DNA of 64,000 bases from Clarireedia homoeocarpa (GCA_001465935.1 LNKV01000025.1:577609-641608), one strand, 5' to 3'. Shown: positions 12,411 through 23,455, numbered from the stretch's first letter. Made by a program: numbers and translations. Notes: generated from the sequence alone by a model not told the origin.

Positions 12411-13427
12411 GGTGAATAACTTGGATTCCACCCGTTTGTCAATTGAATTTGATTGATAGATGCGAAACCATAGATATTTATCGGCTCTAACACACTTTAT
12501 ACCGAATATCTAATCCAGTTGTTTATAGTGAATTTATTTAACGAGAGATGACGATGTTGTAAGATTGGATGAGTATATTAAGATTACGAAAAGGCCGGTA
12601 AACAATTGCTTCTGATAACATATGGCAATGATCCATGATAGATTTTGTATAGAAGATTTCCTCATTTTGTATCTCCAGATACCGCGCTGCCCCGAGATAT
12701 GATATGCATTTGGACTTACAAAAGCACGCATTCTTGGAGTAAGAGACCATCACCGCTTGGTGGATTTCCTCGGCTGGCAGAGTGAGGTCCTATTGATATC
12801 AATGCTCCTAGCGGTATGAAATCAAAATTAAATAGAGTACGAAAGCAGATGGGGTGGGCGGATGGAGGAAACTTCAAGTCGGTGCCTACGCTGCGGCTTA
12901 TGTGCACCTACTTGTTTGCTGGATCCAAGGATATCGTTGATGCCAAAAATCCTCCTGCTTCAATAGAACTTGGGTAGACAAATCATAGCTGCATGATTTA
13001 TCCGCAACAAGTTCCTAGTGATACACTCACACAACACTCCATTCTCTGTGGACGCCTTCCTAAAGGGAGGTTTCTCCTGATAGTTCGCCAAATTGTTGGT
13101 GATATCAAATTTCATACAGCTCTCTTCTGGAGTCTTACGCAGCTTTGGGGGGGTTCATCAGAGGATGATGTTCATCCTGAAGTGTTGTCTGATTAAGAAG
13201 TGCCTCTCAGGTGCCTCAACTACACATTAGTCATCACATCATCGACATTTCATCGGGCCGAGACCCTTTTTCCCCTCCGCAGCATCATAACCAGGCTTGT
13301 AACATACTGGTACTGTATAAATCTACCCATCCGTGAACCAATATTCGGTTGAGTACCATCGCTATAGCTTAGCTAGTTTGCTAGGGCTTCTAACAAGTTT
13401 TCTTTGGACTGCCTACGAGTACATAAA
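12411..13427. promoter_or_regulatory. divergent promoter region
   Basis: About 1 kb between two divergent unrecognised genes. Small open frames on both strands overlap each other and lack domains. Nothing further seen. Confidence 0.5.
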
Positions 13428-14554
13428 ATGGCAACCCCCGGTCCCAGCGGCGTGAACTCGTCGAGATCAACACCGGGCGGACAAGCATCAACTTCATCAC
13501 CTGTATCACGCTCCAGAGTCGGTATGCCGACATCTGGATTTACACGTATCCAGCAGGATCAGCAGGCTCGGAATAAAGAGCCCAATGCTGATACTTTTGA
13601 TGATGATTCTTCTGATGATGGAGGGAGATTTGGAGAGTATGATTTGTATGTTCTGTTGGCAACTACTTCAAAGATACCCTTTTTGCATGATCACCTATTT
13701 GATATAGCATTCTTTGGTTGTGGAAGATTATCTCAATGCTGATAGTGCCTGCAGGTACGGCAATGAATCGTATACAACTCTCGTCACACGCCGAGAAGCT
13801 GTCTATGTACTCGATAATCCAGAATTACTTATGATGCATGCGCAGGCTCGAAATGATGTATGTGGACGTTTTTTCTTCGTATTACTATTGGCATTCTGCA
13901 TTGCAACAAAACCTGGAGATAGCGCATTTGCAATGTTTTTTTTAATTCTCTTGCTTGCTCTTCTTCCGTCTTTCAGACGTTTCGGTATCACCGCACTAGT
14001 GTACGAAGTATCGCTCGAGACAGTTGTTTTGTCTGCACCTTTTATTCACATACATTACATCGTTTCCCTACTCCTATGCTTTCAGGCTGTATATGCCAAG
14101 CGGTCCTGATGCCCATCGCATCTTCATTTCCTTCGCCCCCAGCATCATCTTGTATCCCGCTCACGCACTGCTTATCCGATCAATCTCAAGATCTCCCCTA
14201 TCTCCCTATCCCCCTATGTTCCTCCCTCCCTCTCGCATCCCCTCCTTCTCCTCCCCACCACCACCAACCCTACTAACTCCCCACCTCCAGTCCATCCCTG
14301 CAACCCGCCACTACTTCCGCAAACTGCTTTCCGGCCGTCCCCCCACCCAAGAAGAAGAAGAAGCCACCAAAGCCGCCCGCGTCCGCTACTTCAAAAAGAT
14401 GCACGAAGAGCGCGCGAAAACGGCGCCCCCGCGACGGAAGCCGATTCCCACTGTGAAGGACAGACTGGAGGCTCGCGATGAGGGGTTGAGCCCGAAGAGT
14501 CCGGCTAGGAGGATGCGTGAGGGTGAGGGTGAGGGATCGGGGAGGGGAAGATAG
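13428..14554 (+). CDS. small basic hypothetical protein, three exons
   Basis: Exons 13428..13645, 13755..13857 and 14291..14554; 194 residues. The start has a good AAAATGG context. The N-terminal 70 residues are Ser/Pro-rich and end in an acidic DDDSSDDGG run. The middle (LYGNESYTTLVTRREAVYVLDNPELLMMHAQARND) is the most protein-like part. It joins to SIPATRHYFRKLLSGRPP, an acidic run and a basic KAARVRYFKKMHEERAK helix. The tail is Arg/Gly/Glu-rich. Function not recognised; it could be nuclear. Intron 2 is 433 nt, unusually long here, and its last part is extremely C-rich, so an additional exon or alternative acceptor is possible. Confidence 0.6.
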
Positions 14555-15171
14555 GTTGATGGGGATGGGGATGGGGTGGGGGTGGGGGTGGAGAAGGATG
14601 AGGGGCTGGTTGAATGGTTGAAGTTCTAGTATGTCTCTGAGAGGAGCTGCTGGTAGAATTGTGGTTGTGTTTGCTTTGAAGGAAGGAATCTGTTTTTAGG
14701 AGTTCTTGGATGGGGGAGTTTCTTTAGGAAAGATACCCGCTGATCAACACTATCTGTACATCTACTCAAGCATTTGAGTATGAAGGATCACACCACTCAT
14801 ATGAACATCACATCAATAAATCTGCACTGTTGCACACATTGAAATCATTATCACTTTGAAAAAATCTTATATTCACATGATTAGTTGGCTATCATGCTTA
14901 TTTATGTCTCTTATCTTCATCCTTGGTCCAATCCAATCCGATCCAATCCAATCTACACAGATCTATCATGCAGTAGCATATGGGTTCTCCTATGAAACGC
15001 CATGCTCCCAGCTACTTGAAATACTCCTTGTAATGCAGCATAAACTCCATAGTGAGAATATCTTTTCCCAAACGCCGTATAACCATGTCAAAGAAAACGC
15101 TCATCCACGCCACATATCAAATACCATGTTCTCTCATGTACAAAAATCCACCCTGACATTAGATCCCGTAT
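14555..15171. other. intergenic, convergent 3' ends, G-rich start
   Basis: About 620 bases between two convergent stops. Begins with a G-rich run (14559-14592) of repeated GATGGG and GGGGGT units directly after the stop. The open frame 14856-15272 overlaps calcipressin and looks non-coding. Confidence 0.5.
14559..14592 (+). repeat. G-rich tract with potential G-quadruplex
   Basis: Five or more runs of four or five G separated by one to three bases, in the 3' flank immediately after the stop of the preceding gene. Confidence 0.7.
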
Positions 15172-15939
15172 CTAAGACTCCATCAACTCGACTGGTGGTC
15201 GCGCAGTGTGCGCGAAAATCGGCTTCTCCTGTTCCATCTCAACAGGGCTCATTCCCCATTGCCCCTCAGTGAAATCCTCTACCGCGATAGCGGGAAGGTT
15301 TGGGCTGAAGCCATGTTCGCAAGGATCGTAAATAGTGGTGGTGCTAGCGCTCCTTCCTCTTCCGTACTTTGCTGATCCGGCGTCGCTCATAGGGCTGGCG
15401 GGCAGATCGGTTTGGGGTCTGTGATGTAGCTTGGCCAATGCCTCTGCCAAATCCTCTGCGTGAACTTGCTTGTTTGGCGCATCTTCCAGCTTCATTTCCC
15501 ATCCGTGGGGTGGAGAGGGTGGTGGTGAGATGAAGAATAGTTTGCCTGCGTCGGGAAGGTTGAGGTGGGTATCTTTTGGAGAGATAGAGGTGGGATGGCC
15601 GAAGTAGCAGCGTACGACTTCGCCCATAATTTCTTCACCATCGAGGATTTGTCGGATCCGAATGGCAGAGTCTTCGTCATAGAAGGAGACGATGATTCTG
15701 CGGAAGGATTTTAATGGTGCCCATGAATGGATAGGCGCGGATGAGTTGACGAGCTCGCGAATAGTTTGGAGGTTGTCGGCGCGGAAGATTTCAGGATCTG
15801 AAAGGTTGGTGATGAGGAGAGTGTTTGAGGGGGGAGTGGGTTGGGTGAGAGGGGGGATATTTGAGAGATCAAGAGATAGAGGGGTCCGAGGACGGGACAT
15901 GCGAGGGGATGATCGCGGAGAGCTTTCTGTCGAAGACAT
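15172..15939 (-). CDS. calcipressin (RCAN-type calcineurin regulator)
   Basis: Single exon from the ATG at 15939; 255 residues. Calcipressins bind calcineurin and tune Ca2+ signalling in the cytoplasm. An RRM-like domain spans about residues 37-115 (TLLITNLSDPEIF to VVRCYFGHPT). The family signature FFISPPPSPPHGWEM lies at about 134-148, the SP-repeat that docks to or is phosphorylated with calcineurin. A C-terminal segment contains a TARPPVELMES end. An open frame extends upstream to 16182, but it translates simple repeats (RERERETETETETET), so it is 5' UTR. The ATG at 15939 follows the repeats and starts MSSTESSPRSS, which suits the family. Confidence 0.9.
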   Translation of the reverse strand: MSSTESSPRSSPRMSRPRTPLSLDLSNIPPLTQPTPPSNTLLITNLSDPEIFRADNLQTIRELVNSSAPIHSWAPLKSFRRIIVSFYDEDSAIRIRQILDGEEIMGEVVRCYFGHPTSISPKDTHLNLPDAGKLFFISPPPSPPHGWEMKLEDAPNKQVHAEDLAEALAKLHHRPQTDLPASPMSDAGSAKYGRGRSASTTTIYDPCEHGFSPNLPAIAVEDFTEGQWGMSPVEMEQEKPIFAHTARPPVELMES

Positions 15940-15957
15940 CTTGTATTGTCGGTGTGT

Positions 15958-15986
15958 GTAGGTAGGTAGATAGATAGATAGATAGA
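15958..15986. repeat. GATA microsatellite in calcipressin 5' leader
   Basis: Run of GTAG then TAGA units about 20 bases upstream of the calcipressin start on the minus strand. Confidence 0.85.
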
Positions 15987-16060
15987 GGGAAGTGGATGTA
16001 TGTGGATGTATGTTCTCAAAGACAAGTGTGTCTGATTGTCGATGAACTTCTTGTAGAAGT

Positions 16061-16107
16061 GTTTCTGTTTCTGTTTCTGTTTCTGTTTCTCTTTCTCTTT
16101 CTCTTTG
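16061..16107. repeat. TTTCTG / CTTTCT hexamer repeat
   Basis: Four TTTCTG units followed by CTTTCT-type units; pyrimidine-only on the plus strand, purine-rich on the calcipressin-sense strand. Confidence 0.85.
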
Positions 16108-16638
16108 GTTGTGCAAGTGATGAGGAGTAGTGAAGATTAGAAGACTTGGAGGAGCGCGGTGGTTGTCCTTTGTACCTGCCAAAGATTGGGATGATATGTA
16201 ATTATGTTCTAGTGCGCAGATAGCTGGTCAATGTTTACGGACATTAAAGAGTGGCGGTCCCGGCCAATAGTTACCGGGGGGTGATAAGTCGAGGGATACG
16301 CAAGTGCTGTTTGCGTGTGGAGGCAAATGGCGGCGCAGCAAAAACAAAAAGTTTTTAGTGTCAGGTTTGCGCAAACGCATACGGAAGTGCAAAGTAGCAG
16401 GGGAGACGAGACGAGAGCGAAAAGGAACCGCAAAGCACAGAACCGGAAGCGAAGTAAAAAAACGGGGCTAATCTAACCAATGGCACAGCCGATGCCAGCC
16501 TCTCCAACACGCATTTCGCACATCCGCTACGGAGGTAGACTGCTAGGCGCTTCCCTCCGATGTAACTTCGAAACAACCTCCAGAACAGTCGGGATTGCGC
16601 TGACGGCCAATGACAGCCACGCTTGTCTTCTTTCCTTT

Positions 16639-16672
16639 CTCTCATCCCTCTCATCCCTCTCATCCCTCTCAT
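16639..16672. repeat. 9-nt minisatellite, about 3.5 copies
   Basis: Unit CTCATCCCT repeated in tandem without mismatches. Confidence 0.85.
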
Positions 16673-16956
16673 ACTGCATATGTTTCTTCCTCCTTGAGGA
16701 AAGCAGGCGAGGCAGGACAACTTGGACAGGCCCATGAATCAGACAAGACACATAAGACACACAAGACATGACACTTCACAATCAACCAGTCAATGTGTCG
16801 GTGATTCACGTATGGATGATGCGGCACCGATTATTCGTCCAGAACCATCTAGATACTGCACCGTACAAGGACGAAGGCACGAAAAGTTTAGTACGGATTA
16901 TGTGGGTATCGGCATCTACAATCATGGCTGACAGCTGTGGGGTCTTATGAACTGGT

Positions 16957-17017
16957 CTATGCCATGCCATGCCATGCTATGCTATGCCATGCTATGCTAT
17001 GCTATGCTATGCTATGT
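16957..17017. repeat. GCYAT pentanucleotide array
   Basis: About twelve tandem GCCAT or GCTAT units; copies with C cluster at the 5' end and copies with T at the 3' end. Confidence 0.9.
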
Positions 17018-17962
17018 GGATGATTCTGGCATTCTTCCTCGAGTCTTCCAGTCTTGTTCGTGAGAATCCCGTCCGATTGAGACACCGCCATCGCATCTTC
17101 TACCCATTGGCTCTTGCGTATACTTCGTACGATTCGTGTCATGCTGTATCGATATAGGTAAGGGTAAGTAGTATACATGTCTACAAAGTACACAGCAGGA
17201 TCATCACCTGTCAAAGGGGCTCCACATGGTCGCCCAAACGTAGCCGCCTAGGTAGATCAATATTGCTCAATCGATGATACTTGCAGATGGTACTCCGTTG
17301 ATGACCAGATGGATGACCGCGGGGATGGGAAACTGTAATAATCTGTATGCAAACGCAAGCTTGGGATCCCATCATCCCAGTCATCCCGTATCCTAGTGAT
17401 CCTTCTTGGCCCAGGACTTCTTCGGCTCGATACTTTCCCCCCTTAAGTCTCCTCTTTTGTTGAGGGCGCAGCGGCAATTATGGTTGACAAGCTTTGCTAC
17501 TGACCATACATCGTGATTACTGTCTATGAACCTGAATCCTGTAGCTAGCATTGGGTTTCAATCGTCTAAGTTGAGGTTACAAATCCCAAAGGTTTCAAAT
17601 CTTGTAGTCTGTACTTCGTACTTCATCTCCATGGTGATTGCTTGTACGTGAATGATGTTGTCTCTGGAGCTCCTTGTCAGCACATAATTCCAACAACATC
17701 CCAGGCCCAAAATGCTCAGCCCTCTTTTCTTCGCTGTTTGCGCTATGTAAGAGGTCTATAACGTTATCATTCATTCGAGGACCGTGGAGGCCGTTCTCAA
17801 TTTTCAGACGGCCGTGAGAGGCGTAGTTGACTGCAGTAATCTCCTCATAGTGTATTTTTCAAGGTTCGTATCTGTTGTTCACAAGGTCTTGCCCTCTTGA
17901 TCTTCAATGTTCCAGCCAGCACAGCCTCATAATTTCATTTTGAGGCTAGTGCTATATCAAGA

Positions 17963-17972
17963 GTCACGTGAC
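17963..17972. promoter_or_regulatory. CACGTG palindrome upstream of RPB3
   Basis: GTCACGTGAC, the class of site bound by Cbf1/USF-type bHLH factors. Function here is inferred from the motif only. Confidence 0.4.
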
Positions 17973-18317
17973 AATATAACACCGGATTGGGCCCGGATGA
18001 ACAATCTGCCGCTCCGAGACAAGGAACTTCAGGAATGCGGTCCAAAATCATCAGCCTCAATAGACCGCAGCTCTGCGTTTTGACGGGACTGTCATTACAG
18101 TTTGTTTCGCAACGCAATATCCCACGTCTCACCGCAAAGTACATCAGCCATCAGCCTTGCAGACTGCCCACGTCACTAACGACTGAGCCTATCAGCCAAA
18201 GTTCTTCGGCTTCTAAACCATCTGTCAGTTCGGCTTGGTCATCTTCGCCATCAATTCCACCGCAGCGCGATTCATCGCCCAGAATCGGATTTCTTTGTCA
18301 ACTTAAGCTCAGCCAAC

Positions 18318-19472
18318 ATGGATTACGACCCAATGGTGATGGACACTGAGTCCTCCGGACCACAAGTCAAGATCACAGAGGTACATTCTGAATCTGCCCC
18401 TCCAATGCGCCTTGAATCATTTGGAAACTTACTCGCATGTTTGCTTAGGCTGGCTCACACCATGTCGACTTCGAGTTATCCAATGTCGACCTCGCCTTCG
18501 CGAACTCCCTTCGACGGACTATGCTTTCAGAAGTGCCTACTATTGCTATCGATCGTGTACAAATTGAAGCCAATACATCAGTCTTAGCGGATGAATTCAT
18601 CGCGCATCGACTTGGTCTTATTCCATTAAATTCAAAGAACTGCGACGATGTTATCTATACTAGAGATTGCGACTGCGAAGGAAACTGCGAGCTTTGTAGT
18701 GTCACCCTTACTTTGCACGCGCGATGTACTGGCGACGAGATCATGAAGGTCTACGCACGCGACTTAGTAGTAGACCCATTACGCGCCAATAAATGGGTAG
18801 GAAACCCAGTCATTACCGATCCAGATGGACTTGGACCTGTAATCTGCAAGTTAAGGAAGGGTCAGGAATTACGCATGAAGTGTATAGCCTTAAAGGGGAT
18901 TGCAAAGGAACATGCGAAATGGGCACCTACAGCAGCAGTGGGGTTTGAATATGATCCACATAACAAATTGAAACATATCGATTTGTGGTACGAGCAAGAT
19001 GCTGCGAAGGAATGGTACGTAATCGATCCTCCTGTGGAGCTTACCCGGGGAAAAAAATTATATGCTTACTTTGCCACCTTTCAGGCCCAAGAGTAAATAC
19101 GCGGATTGGGAGGAACCCCCACAAGAAGGCGCACCCTTCGACTACGACGCCGTGCCTAAAAACTTCTACTTCGAAGTCGAATCCATTGGGAATTTAGAGC
19201 CCGACGCCATCATCCAACAAGGAATTAAAGTCTTGCAGCAGAAGTTAGCTGCAGTCATCCAGGATTTGACCGAGGGTGATGGACGTGCCAACGGTGGTGG
19301 ATATGATGCGCCTCAAAGTCCAGATACGGGAATGAACGGGGGTGGATGGCAGGATCCAGGTTATGCTACACCGTATGGTAACACAGCGAGTGCTTGGGGT
19401 GGGGGAGCCGGTGCCGCTACTCCTTATGGTGCTACACCTTATGGTCAGAATCATGGTAATGGATGGGCTTGA
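18318..19472 (+). CDS. RPB3: RNA polymerase II subunit 3
   Basis: Exons 18318..18380, 18449..19014 and 19085..19472; 338 residues. RPB3 pairs with RPB11 to nucleate Pol II assembly in the nucleus. The first join gives KITE-AGSHHVDFELSNVDLAFANS, the conserved alpha-like dimerisation helix (FANSLRRTMLSEVPT). The zinc-binding CxCxxxCxxC lies at residues 95-104. The second join gives AAKEW-PKSKYADWEEPP, the expected RPB3 sequence; without it the frame would stop early at 19096. The C-terminus has a glycine-rich tail with three ATPYG units, beyond the usual domain. Confidence 0.97.
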
Positions 19473-20161
19473 GGTAGTCGGGAGTAGAATATATTCGGCG
19501 AGGATGAGATTGCGCCCAGAAATGATGCAGAGGACGTTTTGCGATGGTGCAAGGGGATCAATCCATCATCAACCTCTTTCAAAATGCGGTTTCACAAAGA
19601 AGGACGGATAAGCTGCGGTGGTTTACCATTTTACTCTCATTTCCACCCACCGCCGGAAAAAGTCATGCGCGCAAAAAAAAAGAATGTACCATCAAATAAG
19701 TGCATACCCAGGATCTAAGATGGCGTTATGGGGTAGTTGAAAAAACAGCCTTTTGGACAGACAGGAGATCTTCCTCTACTGGAGGCCATACTTCATAGAT
19801 CATATATCAGGAATTCAAAAGGCAAGTTTAATGTTGCACTAGCTGCCACATGAAGAAGAGTAGAGATTATTCTATTATTGATACACCAATAGCATATATG
19901 TGTATATTAAGTCCACATCTGCTCTCCACCCGCTGAAGAACTCTGAAAACGCCGGTGTTGATGCAGTCATCTATCCATCTATAACCCCTCCCCCCCCTTC
20001 TTCCCCCCCTCTCCCCCCCAAACGCCATCCGGGTATGCATAAAGGAGATCTATATCTATGCGGGGCATGTGCCTATGTATACTCAAAGTCTATATCAGTT
20101 CAGTATTTACTGTGTTGTAGAAAACTCGGTATCCGGAAAAGTCCAGTACGGTCGTCTCTCT
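19473..20161. other. intergenic, convergent RPB3 / carrier
   Basis: About 690 bases. Contains a cytosine-rich tract at 19984-20019. No gene seen; open frames cross the carrier's last exon and are shadows. Confidence 0.5.
19984..20019. repeat. C-rich tract (G-quadruplex potential on minus strand)
   Basis: Runs of four, eight, seven and seven C separated by short T-containing spacers, lying between two convergent genes. Confidence 0.8.
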
Positions 20162-21375
20162 CTAAATGGCCGTCACTCTGTGTTCGTCGATACCCTTAAG
20201 AGACCGGTAAATTTTCTTGTGTTGTTCGAGGAAAAGGAATGTAGCAATAGTATGAGGTCCTAGTCGTACCCATTAGCTTTCCCACCTCCCATCTCATTGT
20301 AGTACTGATCTCATAATGTCTCACTGCGGCATAATGGTGGTGGTGGGGAGGGGATCATAACTAACCTAGACGAATAAAACTTGGCACCCAACCTCTAAAC
20401 ATCCACCCCACTCCCTCCACTTTATAAACATCCGTCAATAATTTTGCCAGCCCTTTGCTCTCATGACTACTCATGATTCTTGTCTTGATGACGTCCACGG
20501 GACTACAAACCGTAGTAGCCACGAACCCCGCCATGAATGATGCTGTGAAATGCGTTGTCAGACCATCTTCCATGGATGTATTTCCGATCAATAGATGTTT
20601 GAAGCCGTCATATGATGCCAGTTGCGAAGCAGTCATGAGTGTAGCTCTCATGCTATTTGGCCATACTCCTCGAAACAAACTGCGCCAGCCTTCCTCCCTC
20701 GTCATGCGTATCAGTCCGTCAATTGCATTCTTGTAGTTTCTCCTCTGTTCAACTGGAAGCGCTGCGTCATGCTGCATTCGTACATTTAGAACATCCGCTG
20801 GATTTCCTGCTACCCCGCCGAGGAATCCGGACGACGAAGCAATCGCAATGAGGACAGGGAAGGACGGCGATCTGTTTCCTTTTGTAAAATCGGACTTAAG
20901 TTCTTCATAAACACCGAATCGAGTCGTGCTGTATGTTATCTGCCGGAGAAGAGATGCGCTAAGTCCGGAGTAGAGGCCGCGGAAGCCATTGTTTTTGAGA
21001 ACATGCACAAAGGTGCCAACCATGGTTTTGGGCGCATTTCCAGAGCGAGTCTGCAATCTGACCTGGTGATGGCAAAAGTTGTTTAGTATGGGAAGTTTGC
21101 ATTCGAGTTAAGTTGCGCAATTGCGCAATTGAGAAGTTATACCTTAACTGAAGACTTTGTGTAAGCTTTCATACATTTATAACCATGTGCCAGTCCTGGA
21201 TAGAGAACGGCGCAAAAACTCAGGACTTACCAAGATCCAAAGGATGAGTGACGCAAGCAGCAAAACAACTTGCGCTCCCACCAAACCAAAACGGATATCT
21301 GATTGCTTCCTTCTTCGCCTTCTGTATCTGTGGCTTCACCAGCCCTCTTACGCTCTGCTGTTTCGCGCTCGACAT
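20162..21375 (-). CDS. DIC1: mitochondrial carrier, dicarboxylate type (Dic1-like)
   Basis: Exons 21375..21231, 21147..21143 (only 5 nt), 21062..20366 and 20259..20162; 314 residues. Inner-membrane solute carrier with three repeats. The carrier signature PxDxxK appears as HPLDLVKVR (residues 44-52), NPADVLNVR and SPVDVIKTR. Residues V49-K50 exist only if the 5-nt microexon is included. The last join gives FIRL-GPHTIATFLFLEQHKKIY, the standard end of Dic1; reading on from exon 3 would stop falsely at 20361. Dic1 exchanges malate/succinate for phosphate, supporting gluconeogenesis on C2 carbon. Substrate is inferred from the overall Dic1-like sequence, so another small carboxylate or oxaloacetate carrier is possible. 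Confidence 0.92.
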
Positions 21376-21935
21376 AATTCCACTTGTTCCGAAGATTTCC
21401 TCTCGAGGTTCATTCCGAGTGAGCGAAAGTAAAGAATTGAAAAGAAGGGACAGCTATAAAACGAATGAAACCAGAATCCAACAATTGGTAGAGTAGTCGA
21501 GAGTAAAGCAGGAAGAGGCAAAGTGGATAGAAGTAGAAAAAGTTGAACAGGAGAAAAATTGGGGAAGTTAAAAATAAGATGGAGAGGAGATAGGGATTTT
21601 TTTTTCCTCGTGCTTTATTTTTTATGCTTATAACATAGATATGTAGCCCCGGACTTGAGGCTATAAATTCTGAGACAACCGCCTTCAATATCAATTATGA
21701 ATTATGAAGATATAAAAAAAGAAAAAAAGGAAAAGAAATACGTCACAGTAGGAAAAGAAGCAAAATCCAGTTACCAAATTCCTAGATAGCTTATCGCGCA
21801 TGACAGAAGAGTGATGAGACGGAAAAACAGATGTTCCGACGGATCACACCAAAATTACTGGTGTTTAATGATTGTAGTCAGCCCGCGCATGGGACGTTTT
21901 TTTCTCCTACGTAGAAGGATGCGCGGGGCTCAAAC
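21376..21935. promoter_or_regulatory. divergent promoter region, carrier / mitochondrial PheRS
   Basis: 560 bases between two divergent genes for mitochondrial proteins. A/T-rich tracts around 21590-21740; nothing else seen. Confidence 0.5.
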
Positions 21936-23455
21936 ATGCGATTTCTCACCCCCAACAGAGCTTCATCCTCAAGGGGAGCTGAGGTTCTCAAGACCTTTAT
22001 AGGTCTGAGCAATGCCCTGTCTCGAGATGGCCGGATGAATAAGCAATGCCGATACAATTCATCGGGTCTGTTAACCTTTCCTCAGTCTTGAGCTATACTG
22101 ATGCGTTTTGGGTAGCCAGCTCCTCCAAATCAGCAGATACAGTGACAATTGCTGGAAAGACATATAAAAAAGATGATTGGTGCAATCTCTCTGGTGTGAT
22201 AACCAATGCCATCTCTCGAAACTTACATACGACGCCCGATCACCCCATTTCCATAACTCGTTCGATAATTGAATCGAAATTCCCCGCACCGACATATAAA
22301 TACCATAACACCTTCTTCCCAATTGTATCCACGCATCAAAACTTCGATTCGTTAGGTTTCCCACCTGATCATCCTGGCAGAAGTAAAACAGATACATACT
22401 ATGTTAATAAAGAAACCGTCCTGCGAACACATACAAGTGCTCACCAAGCCGACACATTCAGACGAAATGAAAGCAAAGGATTTCTTATTAGCGCAGATGT
22501 ATATCGTCGAGATGCCATTGATCGAAGTCACTATCCGATATTCCACCAAATGGAAGGAGCAAGAATGTGGGATCGAACAAAGGTTCCAAAGGGGGATGTT
22601 GCAGCAGCTGTATGGAAGGACATTGAAGCATTACCGAAACATGACATGAAAGTTGAGGATCCAAACCCGGCATATCATGCAGAAAGGAATCCCGTACAAG
22701 AAGAGCATACGGCAGCAGAAGCGGAAGCAATTGCAGCACATTTAAAAAGAAGCTTGGAGTTAATGGTTGTGGATATATTTTCTCGCGCAAAAGAAGCAGC
22801 AATGAAAGCGGACCCAAATTTTGTCAATGAACCCCTCAAGGTGCGATGGATTGAGGCATACTTTCCCTTCACTAGCCCATCTTGGGAACTAGAGATTTTC
22901 TGGCAGGGAGATTGGCTGGAAGTACTTGGATGTGGTGTCGTTACGCAAGAAATCATGAAGAATGCAGGGGTACCCGATCAATTGGGATGGGCGTTCGGTC
23001 TTGGGTTGGAAAGAATCGCTATGCTACTTTTCGAAATTCCAGATATTAGATTGTTCTGGTCGAAGGACGAAAGATTCCTCAGCCAATTCCACGGCATTTC
23101 CGAGAATCTACAAAATCTGAAACGATTTGTTCCGTTCTCGAAATATCCAGCATGTCCCAAGGACGTGGCGTTTTGGTTGCGATCTTCTTCGTCGGCTGGA
23201 GGAGGGGGGGCGGGAAATGTGCATGATTTCCATGAGAATGATATTATGGAGATAGTGAGGGATGTTGGCGGGGATATGGTTGAAGATGTGAGCAAGGTGG
23301 ATGAGTTCACGCACCCAAAAACTGGGAGGAAAAGCTTGTGTTATAGGGTTAACTATAGAAGTTTGGAGAAGACTTTGACGAATGAGGAGGCGAATGCGTT
23401 ACATGAGGAGGTGAGGACAAGGCTGGTGAGTAAATTTGGGGTAGAATTGAGGTGA
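21936..23455 (+). CDS. MSF1: mitochondrial phenylalanyl-tRNA synthetase
   Basis: Exon 1 21936..22065, intron 22066..22115 (donor GTCTGT, acceptor GTAG), exon 2 22116..23455; 489 residues. Charges mitochondrial tRNA-Phe in the matrix as a single-chain enzyme. The spliced start MRFLTPNRASSSRG to MNKQCRYNSSASSSKSAD is Arg/Ser-rich and acid-poor, a plausible presequence. The class II core has TVLRTHTSAHQADTFR and GWAFGLGLERIAML (motif 3, the catalytic ATP-binding arginine). A C-terminal anticodon-binding FDX-ACB domain starts at PFSKYPACPKDVAFWL and ends LVSKFGVELR. An unspliced start at 22046 is also in frame but has a poor presequence; I prefer the spliced model. Confidence 0.93.

Larger units (their letters stand above)
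15940..18317. promoter_or_regulatory. long divergent intergenic region, calcipressin / RPB3
   Basis: 2.4 kb without a supportable gene. Holds several simple repeats (GATA near 15958-15986; TTTCTG and CTTTCT at 16061-16107; a 9-nt unit at 16639-16672; a GCYAT pentamer array at 16957-17017). A GTCACGTGAC palindrome sits at 17963-17972, about 350 bases before RPB3. Open frames are short and mutually overlapping. Confidence 0.5.

Noticed and set aside
15940..16182. 81-residue N-terminal extension of calcipressin
   Set aside because: Translates simple repeats (RERE/TETE) and GATA units; the conserved protein starts at 15939.
16957..17017. Tandem array considered as CRISPR-like
   Set aside because: Units are 5 nt with no spacers; a simple pentanucleotide repeat in a eukaryotic genome.
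19015..19096. RPB3 end at ATFQAQE
   Set aside because: This is intron read-through; splicing 19014 to 19085 restores the conserved WPKSKYADW sequence.
20361..20366. Stop codon ending the carrier at RLG
   Set aside because: The G/GTTAGT donor and the in-frame exon 20259..20162 restore the conserved carrier C-terminus.
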